Positions 10,400 to 21,097 of a stretch of DNA of 64,000 bases are shown piece after piece. The stretch is taken from the NCBI GenBank assembly GCA_027575805.1, contig JANBPU010000010.1, forward strand, positions 124,001 to 188,000, read 5' to 3'. The notes under the pieces are model-generated. The model was not told where the DNA came from. It ran no database searches and saw only the letters and a program-made list of their open reading frames with translations. Within the stretch, counting starts at the first letter, position 1. Each line of letters begins with the position of its first letter. The DNA is from Mycoemilia scoparia. Taxonomy: Eukaryota > Kickxellomycota > Kickxellomycetes > Kickxellales > Kickxellaceae. The translations under genes and the position numbers were made by a program.

Positions 10400-11533
10400 A
10401 AAAAATATCCAGCAATAAAAGGATGACCTGCTAGTTAATTGTTGCTGAGGCTTCTATCAAAGGTTGGTTACTGCTGTTGACCTCCACACACACACACACG
10501 CACACAATCTAATTGAGCCTAACAAATACACAGAGATGTTTTTTAGCTAGCAAAAAAGAACAATAGAGCTTTAGAGGAAAACACAATGTATTTTGGAAGC
10601 GATAAAATGTTTGAATAGCGTTTAAAAAGCAATACCAGTAGTCATCGCCATGCCTTTTATATGGTCGTCCAACATGTTGACCAGATAGGAGAATTTAGCC
10701 CTGCTCCAAGCCTCATTTGGCAACATTCGATGCCCTACAGGCCCACCCAGCAATTACATTTGGGCTTGCTTGCATGGCCTCGGCCCTTTGATATATGGTT
10801 CTGCACGCCATCATTTAAACATTAGGGGGTCACAACATTCATCTTCAGGACTTGCACGCATTGTCTCTGGAATGTTTGACGCGCTGTTATTGGTCCACAT
10901 TTATTCTTTGCTTGTTCCAGTACATTCGACCCTGCTTCTTTTCCACAGTCTCATCAGACTTCAAGTTTTTGCCTAGTGTATTTTATGCACTGTCTGCCAA
11001 CAGAAATGCTCCCCACGAGCCCTGAAACAAAGTAACTTTCCGGAATTGGATATACAACATCGCCCATCACTTGATCCATATTTGTTTAAATGCCTTTTAT
11101 AGGCCAGAGCTTCCTTTGTTGGTATCCTAGTTGGCCAGATCGACTATCTCTCGGGACCTCTATTTAAGAATATTCATATATGCTCTCTAGACACGTAGCT
11201 GTCTGGCCCAATTACAGTAAAGTGCATCTTCTTCCAGCGCTACTTTGGGAGTCAGACCGAAATGTTTGCTTTCCAGGCAAAATTTCAGGGACGCTAACAT
11301 TTGCAATACAGGCTTCCATCATGGCAAAGGCGCCTTGATAATGCAAGAGGAAGACGCCTACTAGATTACCTACTCAAAAGAATCCCAGGAACTAGGCCCA
11401 GAATTAAATCACACCAATCAAGCGGTGGGAAATAAGAATGTTCTTTTGTGAACCCTAAAGTTGAAAATCACCATACGAATGCATCATCACCAGGTTGTTT
11501 CCCAGCTTTTATTTTCAATTTGAAATTTTCGTG
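10400..11533. other. Intergenic region between divergent genes
   Basis: Divergent promoter region of the zinc transporter and the Gly-rich protein gene. It holds a CA/CG microsatellite at 10489-10505. No open frame here looks coding. Confidence 0.5.
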
Positions 11534-12955
11534 ATGAGCTTCAACGATTTAATTTCTATGGCAGCAGGTGCTGCCAGCAAGTATGCTCAGGGCAACAACA
11601 AGGACAAAAATGAGGGCGGCGGTGGAAAACCCGGCAGCGGCTTTGATATTTCTCAGGCTGCAACCCTAGCTTCCTCCTTTTTAGGTGGCAATAGCAATAA
11701 ACATGGAAACAACAGCGGCTCTAACAGCCCTCACCAGCAGAATCAGCAGCAATATGGTGGTAGCTCTGGGCAAAGCCCATCCCAATATGGTGGAAATAGC
11801 GGTGGTGGCCATGGAGGCTATAACGATATGCCACAACAGCAGCACCAGCAGTATAGTCAAGGAAACTCTACATATGGCGGAGGCCCTGGTCCATCACAGT
11901 ATGGCGGGTATAACCAGAGCCCTAGCGGTGGAAACTATGGCGGCAGCCCTGGACCAAATCAATATGGAAACAGCAACCAGTACGGCGGTGGATACAATCA
12001 AGGCCAAGGAAACACCTCATATGGCGGCAACCAGGGCCCTTCTCAGTACGGAAATAATACCCCACCCGGCGGTCCTTATGGAGGCGGCGGAAATGGTGGT
12101 TATGGCCAACAAGGCGGACCATGTCCTTCTCAATATGGAAATCAAGGTCACGGGCCTCAAGGATCTTATAACCAGCATGGTGGATATAACCAGGGTCCAG
12201 CAAACTCACAATATAATAACAGTCCAGGATTCCCTCAACATGGCGGCAACCAGGGCCATGGTTCTCAGGGCGGCTATGGTAGTGGCAGCGGAGGTCCATC
12301 GCCATCTCACTACGGTGGCCAGGGAGGATATGGGAGCGGCAGTGGCAGTGGAGGTCCATCACCATCTCAATACGGTGGCCAGGGAGGATATGGCGGTGGT
12401 GGTCACAACCAGCAACATGGATACTCTGGAAACGCCCCTGGCGGCAACCATGGCAATAGACCTAGCCATGGAAACAGTAATGATGATAATGATGACCGCA
12501 GCTTTGACTTTGGAATGGTTGCCTCTATGGCTAGCCAATTCTTTGGTAAATCTGGGTCCCATTCTGGTGGCCACGGTGGTGGTAGCAGCAACAATGACAT
12601 GTTTAGCTCAGCCTTATCTCTGCTTGGTAGCGGCGGAATTGGCGGTGGAAAGGCATCGTCATCACAAATGCAGCAGGCACACAACCAAGCCTATGGTGGC
12701 GGAGGATCCAACCTCGGATCAATGGGTCAGCAGGCTCTTGGTATGGCTGCTGCCTACTCTGCATTCCAGAAATTCCAGTCTGGCGGCGGAGGCCATGGTG
12801 GTTCTTCTGGCGGCAGTAAGGAAAATCTTGTTGCTATGGCCATGTCTGAGGGCGCCAAACTCTTTTCTAGCCATAAGCAAAACGGCGGGCAAGCAGATCA
12901 AAACCAGGTCTTGGCCACTGCAGCCCAAACAGTAATGTCATTGCTTAAAAAGTAA
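11534..12955 (+). CDS. Gly/Gln/Tyr-rich low-complexity protein
   Basis: 473 residues from the chosen ATG; an upstream in-frame ATG at 11495 adds 13 residues with no special features. Residues ~1-20 (FNDLISMAAGAASKYAQ) and later segments (GFDISQAATLASSFLGG, FGMVASMASQFFGKSG, ALGMAAAYSAFQKFQSGG, LVAMAMSEGAKLFSS, VLATAAQTVMSLLKK) are short Ala-rich amphipathic helices. They are spaced by a long disordered region (~70-315) built of SQYGG/PSQYGG/GGYNQ units with few charges, like prion-like or condensate-forming regions. The helices resemble small helical domains in other Gly-rich fungal proteins of unknown function. DNA at 12286-12394 is a near-exact tandem duplication encoding GGPSPSxYGGQGGYG. 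No function is assigned. Confidence 0.75.
   Translation: MSFNDLISMAAGAASKYAQGNNKDKNEGGGGKPGSGFDISQAATLASSFLGGNSNKHGNNSGSNSPHQQNQQQYGGSSGQSPSQYGGNSGGGHGGYNDMPQQQHQQYSQGNSTYGGGPGPSQYGGYNQSPSGGNYGGSPGPNQYGNSNQYGGGYNQGQGNTSYGGNQGPSQYGNNTPPGGPYGGGGNGGYGQQGGPCPSQYGNQGHGPQGSYNQHGGYNQGPANSQYNNSPGFPQHGGNQGHGSQGGYGSGSGGPSPSHYGGQGGYGSGSGSGGPSPSQYGGQGGYGGGGHNQQHGYSGNAPGGNHGNRPSHGNSNDDNDDRSFDFGMVASMASQFFGKSGSHSGGHGGGSSNNDMFSSALSLLGSGGIGGGKASSSQMQQAHNQAYGGGGSNLGSMGQQALGMAAAYSAFQKFQSGGGGHGGSSGGSKENLVAMAMSEGAKLFSSHKQNGGQADQNQVLATAAQTVMSLLKK
12286..12394 (+). repeat. In-frame tandem duplication in Gly-rich gene
   Basis: Two ~50-bp near-identical units (GGAGGTCCATC.CCATCTCA, CTACGGTGGCCAGGGAGGAT, then GGGAGCGGCAGTGGC) repeated in frame, which suggests recent repeat expansion. 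Confidence 0.8.
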
Positions 12956-13136
12956 AAACCGAGTTGATTGCTGAACACATTACCAGCTTCCGTTGTAAAC
13001 ACATGTCTTTTTCAAACCAAAGTTTTTATTAATGAGTTATTTTTGGCACTTTTGTTTATTCGTTTACTCAGCCAGATTTCAATAGTAAATACGAAATAGC
13101 TATTAAAAACATTTTCCTCTTGCATACATTATATAA

Positions 13137-13568
13137 TTAGTCAGATGAATCATCGCTGCTATCATCGCTTTCCTCATTACTTCCTTTTGGCTTTTTGGGG
13201 TCTGATTCAAAGAAATCGTCCTCTGATTCTGCATCGCTTTCAGGCTGATTATGGCCATCTGATGTAACGCCTGCAGTCTTGTTTGCATATAGTGCCAATG
13301 CTTCACGACGCTTCCGTTTTGCGTCCTTTCTTAAAGTTCCACGTTCTTCAGTTGATTTTTGGCGAGAATCTTTTGGGAGTGTTCCTTTATTCATTGCATC
13401 TTCAATTGATTCTAATATTTCTTTTTGCTTTTCCATTATGGCTTCTTTTCTTTCAGCATCCGTTATCTCGACGGTTGGGTAAAGAGCAATATACTTATCT
13501 GTGTTTGGATAAAACTATAAAAATAATCGGCATTTAAATTGGGCATTTTTTTGTTATATGCATTCTAC

Positions 13569-13601
<33 letters not shown>

Positions 13602-14245
13602 CTTACCAAAGTATAGTTTAATTTTACAAAAAGTTTATGTAATTCATTTTCCTTGGAATCATCATTTTCGGATTCCTTAAAAGATTTTTCTAGCTTTTTG
13701 ATCTTTCGAAGAACCTTTTGTCTATCTATGAATACCAAAAAACATAACAGAATATAATTGCAGTTATCCACAAGGAAATATATAGTTAAAAAATACGCCC
13801 AACGTATCGTCCAATGCTTGATGCAGCTTACCAAAAAATTTTACTTTGTGGTACTTTTTTGCGTTTGTACGCTCGTCGTTGCCACTTTCGAACTGTGTTT
13901 TAAGGATTTCTAGAGCCTTGACTTGTCTTTCTAGTTCAACTTTTTGATTCGATGGAAGATTAGGCTGTAAAAAGAGAACAAAAGGCAATTGTATTATATG
14001 TTGATAGTCGCTGGGCACTTTCAGGCTCGAGTAATATCCACCAAAGTATAAATGGTTCTTTACTAAGTCAACTCTATGCATTTTTTGCTTCCTACCTTGT
14101 TAAGCAGCCGTAGTGTGCTACGTAAACGCTTTTTGGTTTCGCTCAAGCTTTTTGGAGGTGGTGGTGCTTCTCTTGTCTTTTTCTTCGACGGCCTTGTCGA
14201 TGATTTTGTTCGTTCTTGGGAACGTCCAACATATGTCTCGCCCAT
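13137..14245 (-). CDS. EFG1: rRNA-processing protein EFG1
   Basis: 259-residue nucleolar small-subunit processome factor needed for 18S rRNA maturation. Exons on the minus strand are 14096-14245, 13832-13964, 13607-13725 and 13137-13514; all phases join. Family landmarks follow in order: SLSETKKRLRSTLRLLNK, LPSNQKVELERQVKALE, AKKYHKVKFFGDRQKVLRKI, LHKLFVKLNYTL joined to FYPNTDKYIALYP (the hallmark LNYTLYFPxxEKYIALYP across an intron), then a basic coiled coil and an acidic Ser/Asp tail. Intron 3 starts next to a compound CA/TA microsatellite. It is divergent from CLF1, with 251 bp between the two ATGs. Confidence 0.92.
13568..13601. repeat. Compound (TA)n(TG)n microsatellite in EFG1 intron 3
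   Basis: About 12 TA then 5 GT units, directly abutting the GTAAGC donor on the minus strand. Confidence 0.95.
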
Positions 14246-14496
14246 TGTAGCTTGAATTTTATACTATAGAAATAAAGAATTAGAGAATTGACAAGTCAAC
14301 AAAAAAAAGATCATACTACTTTGAATCCAGAGAAATCTTGATTAATTATTTTTCTTGTTGGTGTTGATTATCACAGATTAATTACGATACTCTAAAAATA
14401 ATGGCTTGTGTGCTTTGGTAGTAGATGTCGCGTTTTTGCCTTCCAGTTTTACATAGACCTATTATTTTTACTTTTTGCTTTTCAATTCTGTTCAAC
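14246..14496. promoter_or_regulatory. Shared bidirectional promoter of EFG1 and CLF1
   Basis: Only 251 bp separate the start codons of two divergent RNA-processing genes, so both promoters must lie here. No perfect TATA box was seen. Confidence 0.5.
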
Positions 14497-16839
14497 ATGG
14501 ATAGCAAACAGGTCCCCGGAGGCTATGACGTGTCCTCGCGACCGCCCAAGGTATACACAATATTGCCATTTGGCTTTAAGAGCATTATTTTTGAAAGAAT
14601 CGCTAGGAATTGAAAAGCCATACTCAACTTTGTATCTCTATATACATATAGATTAAGAACAAAAACCCAGCGCCAGTTCAAATCACTGCTGAGCAGCTTC
14701 TTAGAGAAATCCAAGAGCGACGCGATGTCAAGCCCAAGGAGCCCCAGCAGAGGGTTATGGACGGCGAAGAGCTTGACGAATATCGCCAAAGAAAGCGCAA
14801 AACATTCGAAGATGCTATCAGATTTAATAGGCTCAAAATAGGCACATGGTTACGTTATGCAGCTTGGGAACAAACACAGGGTGAGCTTCAACGGTACGTA
14901 AAATAAGTGGCCCTCACAGCAAATACAAATATTAAACACACAAGTTTTATATGGTCTAAACTAATTCTAAATATGCGTTTATAGTGCACGGTCGATATAT
15001 GAACGTGCTTTGGATGTAGATCCAAGAAACCAGACAATATTGATTAAATACACCGAGATGGAAATGAAGCATCGGAATATAAATCTGGCTAGAAATTTAT
15101 ACGATCGTGCAATTACAATATTGCCCAGAGTTGACCAATTTTGGTACCGCTATACGTATATGGAGGAACTTCTGGACAATGTACATGGCGCACGTCAGAT
15201 ATTTGAACGATGGATGCAATGGGAACCCGAAGAAGATGCATGGAATGCTTATATAAAATTTGAACTTCGCTATCATGAGGTAGAAAATGCAGAAGCCATT
15301 TACGAAAGATTGGTATATGTCCATCCTAAACCTAAAAACTGGATCAGTTGGGCAAAGTTTGAGGAGGAACAGAACCACATAGATAGAGTGCGCGAGATTT
15401 ATGAAATGGCCATAGAACATCTTGGCGAAACCCATATTGACCAAAAGATATTTATAGCTTTTGCAAAGTTTGAGTGTCGCTTGCAGGAGTATGAGCGTGC
15501 CAGAGTTATTTACAAATACGGTCTGGATGTGCTACCAAAAAATAAATCACAGGGCATATATGACCAATACACCCAGTTTGAAAAACAGTATGGTGATACA
15601 GACGGGATAGAAAGTGTCATCACTTCCAAGAGACGTGTTAAATATGAGGCAGACCTTAAAGAGGATCCAAAAAATTATGATGTATGGATCGACTATTTGC
15701 GACTTGAAGAGGAGACCGGAAATATAGCTGCTATTAGGAATTTGTATGAAAGAGCTGTTGCTGAGTATCCTCCTATCGAAGAGAAGCAGTTGTGGCGAAG
15801 GTACATTTATTTATGGCTGTTTTACGCTGTCTTTGAAGAGTCCGTGGCCAGGGATGTTGATCGGGCGCGTAAAGTTTATTTGGCATGTATTCAAAACATG
15901 CCTCATAAAAAGTTCACATTTTCGAAATTATGGTTAAATTACGCATATTTTGAGATTCGACAGTTAAATGTTGACACAGCTCGAAAAGCACTGGGCCAAG
16001 CAATAGGAATGCAGCCAAAGAATAAGACTTTCAAAGGCTACATTGAGTTAGAAGTACAGCTTCGTGAATTTGATCGCGTGAGGAAATTGTATGAGAAGTT
16101 TCTTGAGTTTGATTCGACTAATTGCAGCACGTGGATGGAGTATGCTAACATTGAGAAACTTCTTGGAGAGATCGACAGAGCCCGTGCTCTTTACGAAATT
16201 GCCATTGACCAGGAGGCACTAGACATGCCAGAGTTAATATGGAAATCATACATAGACTTTGAGGTAGAAGAGGAGGAGTATGCACGAGCAAGAGCTTTAT
16301 ATGAAAGACTTCTTGAGTCTACCAGTCATGTCAAGGTTTGGGTCAGCTATGCGCAGTTTGAAACGTCGGTTCCGTCGTCTGGCGATAAGGCAGACACATC
16401 AAGTCAAACTGCTAGAGCACGCAAGGTATTTGAAAGGGCCTACAAGCACTTCAAAGAGAGCAATCAGAAAGACGAAAGGGTGCTTTTATTGGAGGCATGG
16501 CAGGAATTTGAGACTGAGTACGGTACATCTGAACAGATAAAAGCTGTTGAAGTTAAGCTTCCTAAGCGTGTCAAGAAACGGCGCCAGCTCGAAAATGGAT
16601 CATGGGAGGAATACTTTGACTACATATTCCCCGATGACCAAGACCAGAAACCCAATCTCAAGCTTTTGAACATGGCACATCAATGGAAGGTAAGCTACAC
16701 TAAATGATGGTTGCTTATATAGACTAAATATTTTGTATTGCTATTTATATATTATACAGCTTGCTGACATTTTTGCTTAAACACTTGACCAATATAGCAA
16801 AAAATGGAAGCCATGAAGAAAGAAAAGCAGACGGACTAG
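14497..16839 (+). CDS. CLF1: Pre-mRNA splicing factor CLF1 (Crooked neck, Syf3)
   Basis: 680-residue HAT-repeat protein of the spliceosomal NineTeen complex, acting as a scaffold in spliceosome assembly. Exons: 14497-14550, 14652-14893, 14985-16689 and 16798-16839. The N-terminus has the conserved KNKNPAPVQITAEQLLREI and RKRKTFEDAIRFNRLKIGTW. About 15 HAT repeats follow (for example NARSIYERALDVDPRN-like, VHGARQIFERWMQWEP, YEVENAEAIYERLV-like), each with the W-Y..FE and A-R..YERA patterns. The end, VKKRRQLENGSWEEYFDYIF then a basic tail, matches the family. Length equals that of other Crn proteins. Confidence 0.96.
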
Positions 16840-17149
16840 TATCAGTTATTTTACTCCCGTTTTGTAGGATTTGCCAATATAATAATAATGACAATTAACG
16901 AATTTTTATTGCAAATTCAGTTGCTTGCATGAATACAACAAATTTTCCTTGTGTTATAATATGAAGTTGCTCTGCATCAAGCCTTCACAATTTACCCTAA
17001 CTACATACGATCGAGTATAAAATTGATCAAGATAGGATGTAATTTTATCGACTGTGTATCAAGTTTAAAAAACCCGCAAACATGGTTGTTCTATTGGTAA
17101 AAGCACTTAGCATTATATGGATTGCTATCTTTCTATAAATAAATAAACA
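16840..17149. other. Convergent 3' region of CLF1 and the LRR gene
   Basis: AT-rich 3' UTR sequence on both sides. No further feature was seen. Confidence 0.5.
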
Positions 17150-20100
17150 TTAAACTTGGTCTGTGTGTTGAATATTTGGAGATTTACTTCTATTGCTATT
17201 ATCATCCGAGAAACCAGGTTTTGCTGGAGCAGATTGCAAGTCCAATTCATTAGGTTCATGTCTCCTTCCTTCAATCTTCAATCGACTAGTAGTTACAGCT
17301 TGTCCAATACCGGCTTGGGAGTCATTACTGATGGGCTTAATTGATACATTTGGCTCTGCGGATATTTGGCGCAGTGTTTGGCCTTCGTCTTTATCGGCCT
17401 TCTTTCTCAATTCAAAAAGATTTTCGTGGTATTCTGGGGTTTGAGAAGTATATCCTATATCATCATGGAATACAATCATGTGCTGAGACCTTGGGCTTGA
17501 TGAGGCTAGCAGAACAGGTGAAGCTGTTCCTTCAAAACTCGACCTTCTTGCACAGGTAATCTCGCTTCCACGCACTTGTATTGATGGAATGGCAATGCCA
17601 TCATGACTATGCCTATGCTTTATATCTGAATTAGTCCCATGAACCTCCAATGAATTTCGTGCTTTAACAATACTATCAAAGCTAGAATGCGACTCTTTCT
17701 TTTTAATCATTGGTCCCAATGAGGATGATGAATGCGTAGAACAGGAAGAAGAATGGTGAATGGAAACAAAGGATGGTGTTGGTATCAATTTTCTGGGATT
17801 TGTACAATTCTTTTCTCGAATGGTGGTGGTGTTAGTTTTTATTCTATTGTTTCCACTAGTCAAAGAATCATTGGATTTGGAATCGGAGTCAGAGTCGTAG
17901 TTGGGTGGATGATTTGGCCTTTCCATATTTTCTATGCACGCTTTTACAATTTCTTGTTCAAATAAGTTGGCTAATTCATCACTAGAATCGATTGTAACTT
18001 CTAAACATAACAAAGAGCGATTTGATTTCATTGACGCAGAGAGCGCCAAGATCCCTGCAGTATCTATTCCTGGGTTTAAGGAAATATCCAGCCGTTGCAA
18101 ATGCCGCAGATCAGGAAGTCCTTCAGCCAGGATAATAGCACCCTCAGTTGTAAGCTTTGTATCGGACATAAAGAGACATTGTAGGAATTTGTTGGACGGC
18201 AATTCAATCTTTAGTTCATTGAGCTACAAAAAATATTAGTTATTTAAATATGGTTAAATAATTGTATGTCAATATGGTCCAATTAATTCATCAATGTGTC
18301 AATATAGCTTACCCCATCCATTCCATAATATGTTAACGGGTTGTTGCTAAGATCAAGTGAAGTTAGACTTCTATTCTTGGGTAAACATTTAGCAATGTTG
18401 ACCAATGAATCTGAACTAAGGTTATTTTTGGTCAACGAAAGTTCTTTAAGATGTGTATTGGAAGATAGGGCAAGGCAAATACTTGGCATAGCCAGTCTGA
18501 GTAGATTCTGGGAAAGATCCAGAGCCTCTAGTTTACATCCAGAATCGCCTTCGAGGAGAGATTTTAGAACATGAGAATGATGTTCGGAAACCTTATTTAA
18601 CCGCAAAGAGAGGAACCGAAGTGATGATTTTTGGACTCCAGGGACTAAAAATCAAAAAGAAACATAAATTATTGATATATAGTTTGTGTATTCATTGTCC
18701 AAATAAAAAGTCTCATAACTGCATACCTAATTTGGAAAAGACACTGGGTTTTAACTTGCAATTATCCATGAATAGTATTCGTAGTGCCGAATCCGGGGAA
18801 CTCAATGCGCTCGTCAAAAAAGCTGCTCCCTTGTCGCTTAATGGTATACCAGACATATTAATAGTTCGAAGCACTTTTGACTATAAGAAAGATAAAGAAA
18901 GTGCAGATATTGTATTATACATGGCCTCTATCTTCGGTTGCTGTTAATACAGGAACTCAAAACTTACTTTATAAATATATGTGGCTAAAGATTTTATGCC
19001 CCTATAACTTATTCTGCCATTGTTAGAAATATCGAGATACTGAATCGAATCACTGCATAGTAGGCTATATGTCAATATGTGAATAGCCTATATGTGATTC
19101 AGATATAAATAATTGGGATAGTCAATTTCAAAAATACAAAAGCAAAAGCTGCGTATTCCCTCATGCAATTTGCTATTTACCTTATCATCCAAATTACAGT
19201 AACTAAGTTCAAGCCTTTTTAATCCAAACTGTAAATCTAATATCTCGCCAAAAGCTATTATATCCTTATGTTTGAATAATGTTCCCGATAATGCAAGGGT
19301 TGGCATAGGTTTTCCTAAAGATATCCGTGTCTATAAATAATCAAACAAAATATTTATCAACACTTGCTATTCTTACAAATAACTACTAAGTATTGTGAGT
19401 CAAGATTTTATTTTCTGACTTACTCTAAATGCTTGCTCTATACTTTCAAGTGGGTACTGATCCATATTCCAGCATGTTCGGTAATAAATATCAAGAACTT
19501 GCTCTAGTGTATACATTCTTGTAGTTATAGCTTTAACATCCCAAGTTGGATGAGAAGACATATCTTTCTTGAATTTCGATCCATCATTTTCATCCCTGTC
19601 TCCACCATCTAACCTCGGTGAAGTAGATGATGTATTTGAAGGTTCATACTCTGTTAGTAAGGCTGGGAGTGAAAATCTGACCCGTCTTATATCTGCTGGA
19701 TCCAAAGCTCTTGTATGCATACTGCCATTATTGGCCAGATTATCTATAGAATATATTCAATTCAAATTAGTTGTTTAGAATTTATAAAGTTCATGACTCT
19801 GCATGTACTAATCCAATAGCGTTTTACCTTTTGAAACACCAATTCTGGAAGAATGTGCTCCATTTGAATCATGATTATTATGTATGTTAGTATCATTAGA
19901 CGTAGCTGCTGTTGTAGAATCGTGAGCCATTTCTTGAGGAATCGACGAAAACCAATGCCTTGTTTTTAACCACCCCAAAGGATACGAAAGGTAGCTTTGA
20001 TGTGCCTTGAGCTGCTTTGATGATGAAGGTGGTTTAAGGATACTTTTACCAGGGTGTAGTGGCTGACTACGCCTACTGGATAAAATCTCCTCATACGCAA

Positions 20101-20263
20101 CAGGCTGAGTTTCCTGGTCCTGTATTAAAAAATCTGAAGCTCTATGCATTGCATTTGTAGTCATTGAATCGTCACCATTCAAATTCTCTGCATTTATAGA
20201 TACCCCATTCGGCTGGCTGGCCTCAGACACAAATTTTACTGCTTGAGGCCTTGCATTTTTCAT
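17150..20263 (-). CDS. PPP1R37-like leucine-rich repeat protein (putative PP1 regulator)
   Basis: 861 residues from seven minus-strand exons: 19828-20263, 19424-19743, 19181-19330, 18968-19087, 18727-18880, 18313-18644 and 17150-18223. A disordered N-terminus precedes RRVRFSLPALL (near residue 163), which carries a canonical RVxF protein-phosphatase-1 docking motif. A short helical region follows (TLEQVLDIYYRTCWNM), then ribonuclease-inhibitor-type leucine-rich repeats with LDLSxN signatures (RLELSYCNLDDK, IQYLDISNNGRISYRG, LEALDLSQNLLRLA, LTSLDLSNNPLTYYG, LQRLDISLNPGIDTAG). The last ~260 residues are Ser-rich and disordered. Motif order matches animal PPP1R37, which docks and inhibits PP1. 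Fungal orthology is inferred. Confidence 0.75.
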
Positions 20264-20502
20264 ATTAACTATGCTGATGTGTTAGAAAGAATAAAATACA
20301 AAATAGATGCAGAATGAATAAAAGGTTACTATCCAAGCTATTACTGAAGTTGATTCACATTTAAAATGTGGCTTCTCGTTCTCATGGTTATGGTTTTGAT
20401 GCTAACTTGATACAAATTATTGTGATTGTTGACAAATGTCAAAATGTCAGTCATAAAAGAAACAATAGTCCTTTGAAATATGAAGGTGCTTGGCAGAATA
20501 CC
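20264..20502. other. Upstream region of the LRR gene
   Basis: AT-rich promoter side of the PPP1R37-like gene. No recognisable feature before the MITE at 20503. Confidence 0.4.
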
Positions 20503-20623
20503 ATATGGGTAATAATTTTTGAAGGGTGAAAGTTTCCTAGTAAAACTGGACATACTTTTGGCTTGGATTGCCCCTATAATCACTGGTCACCAAAATTCAT
20601 CCTTCAAAAATTATGATCCATAT
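20503..20623 (+). mobile_element. MITE copy 2
   Basis: 121 bp. The left end is ATATGGGTAATAATTTTTGA and the right end TTCAAAAATTATGATCCATA, together an inverted repeat of about 28 bp with few mismatches. The interior holds CTAGTAAAACTGGACAT and CCCCTATAATCACTGGTCAC, shared with copies 3 and 4. It abuts repeat B at 20624. Confidence 0.88.
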
Positions 20624-20780
20624 GGCAAGTTCCCTATCAAAAGAGAACAGACAGATCCCTCATACATTCCCTGCAAATCAGCCCATAGCCCATATATTTT
20701 AGTTGGAGTCCCAGTGATGATTGGCTAGCATCAAAGGGAATATTCTAGTACCCTTTTAAACGAGACTACTCTGCCATACT
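20624..20780 (-). repeat. SINE-like repeat B copy next to MITE 2
   Basis: Blocks GGCAAGTTCCCTATCAAAAG, CATACATTCCCTGCAAATCA, CCCATAGCCCATATATTTTA, GATTGGCTAGCAT and ACTACTCTGCCATAC appear in the same order as in 8487-8655. On the minus strand it starts GTATGGCAGAGTAGTC, a full A-box match (TGGCAGAGTAG). Confidence 0.75.
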
Positions 20781-21097
20781 TTTATTTAACAGGGTCCAAG
20801 ATGGAAGGACCCTGACCAAATTATAACCTTGGTGTGGTATAACGTTTCCCTTTATTCAGATAGCGAAATTTGTATGGACTTTAGTAAAAATCAAATAGGA
20901 ATAGCATTATGATGAGTAATCGCGTAATTGCTGCGGTTTAAACCAAACTCAAAGAAAAATTTGATCCGAATTAATAAGCCAAAAAAAGAGCATCAAACCC
21001 CCTAAAGAAAGCCAGACCGTCCAACAACTTTTCTTTAAAGCTCAACTTTCACACCTACATTTTTATAATTATTATATCGGTATTATAGTTTTACAAA

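Noticed and set aside
11685..12935. 416-codon frame overlapping the Gly-rich gene
   Set aside because: A frame-shifted shadow of the low-complexity region; the other frame has the structured Ala-rich helices and a good start.
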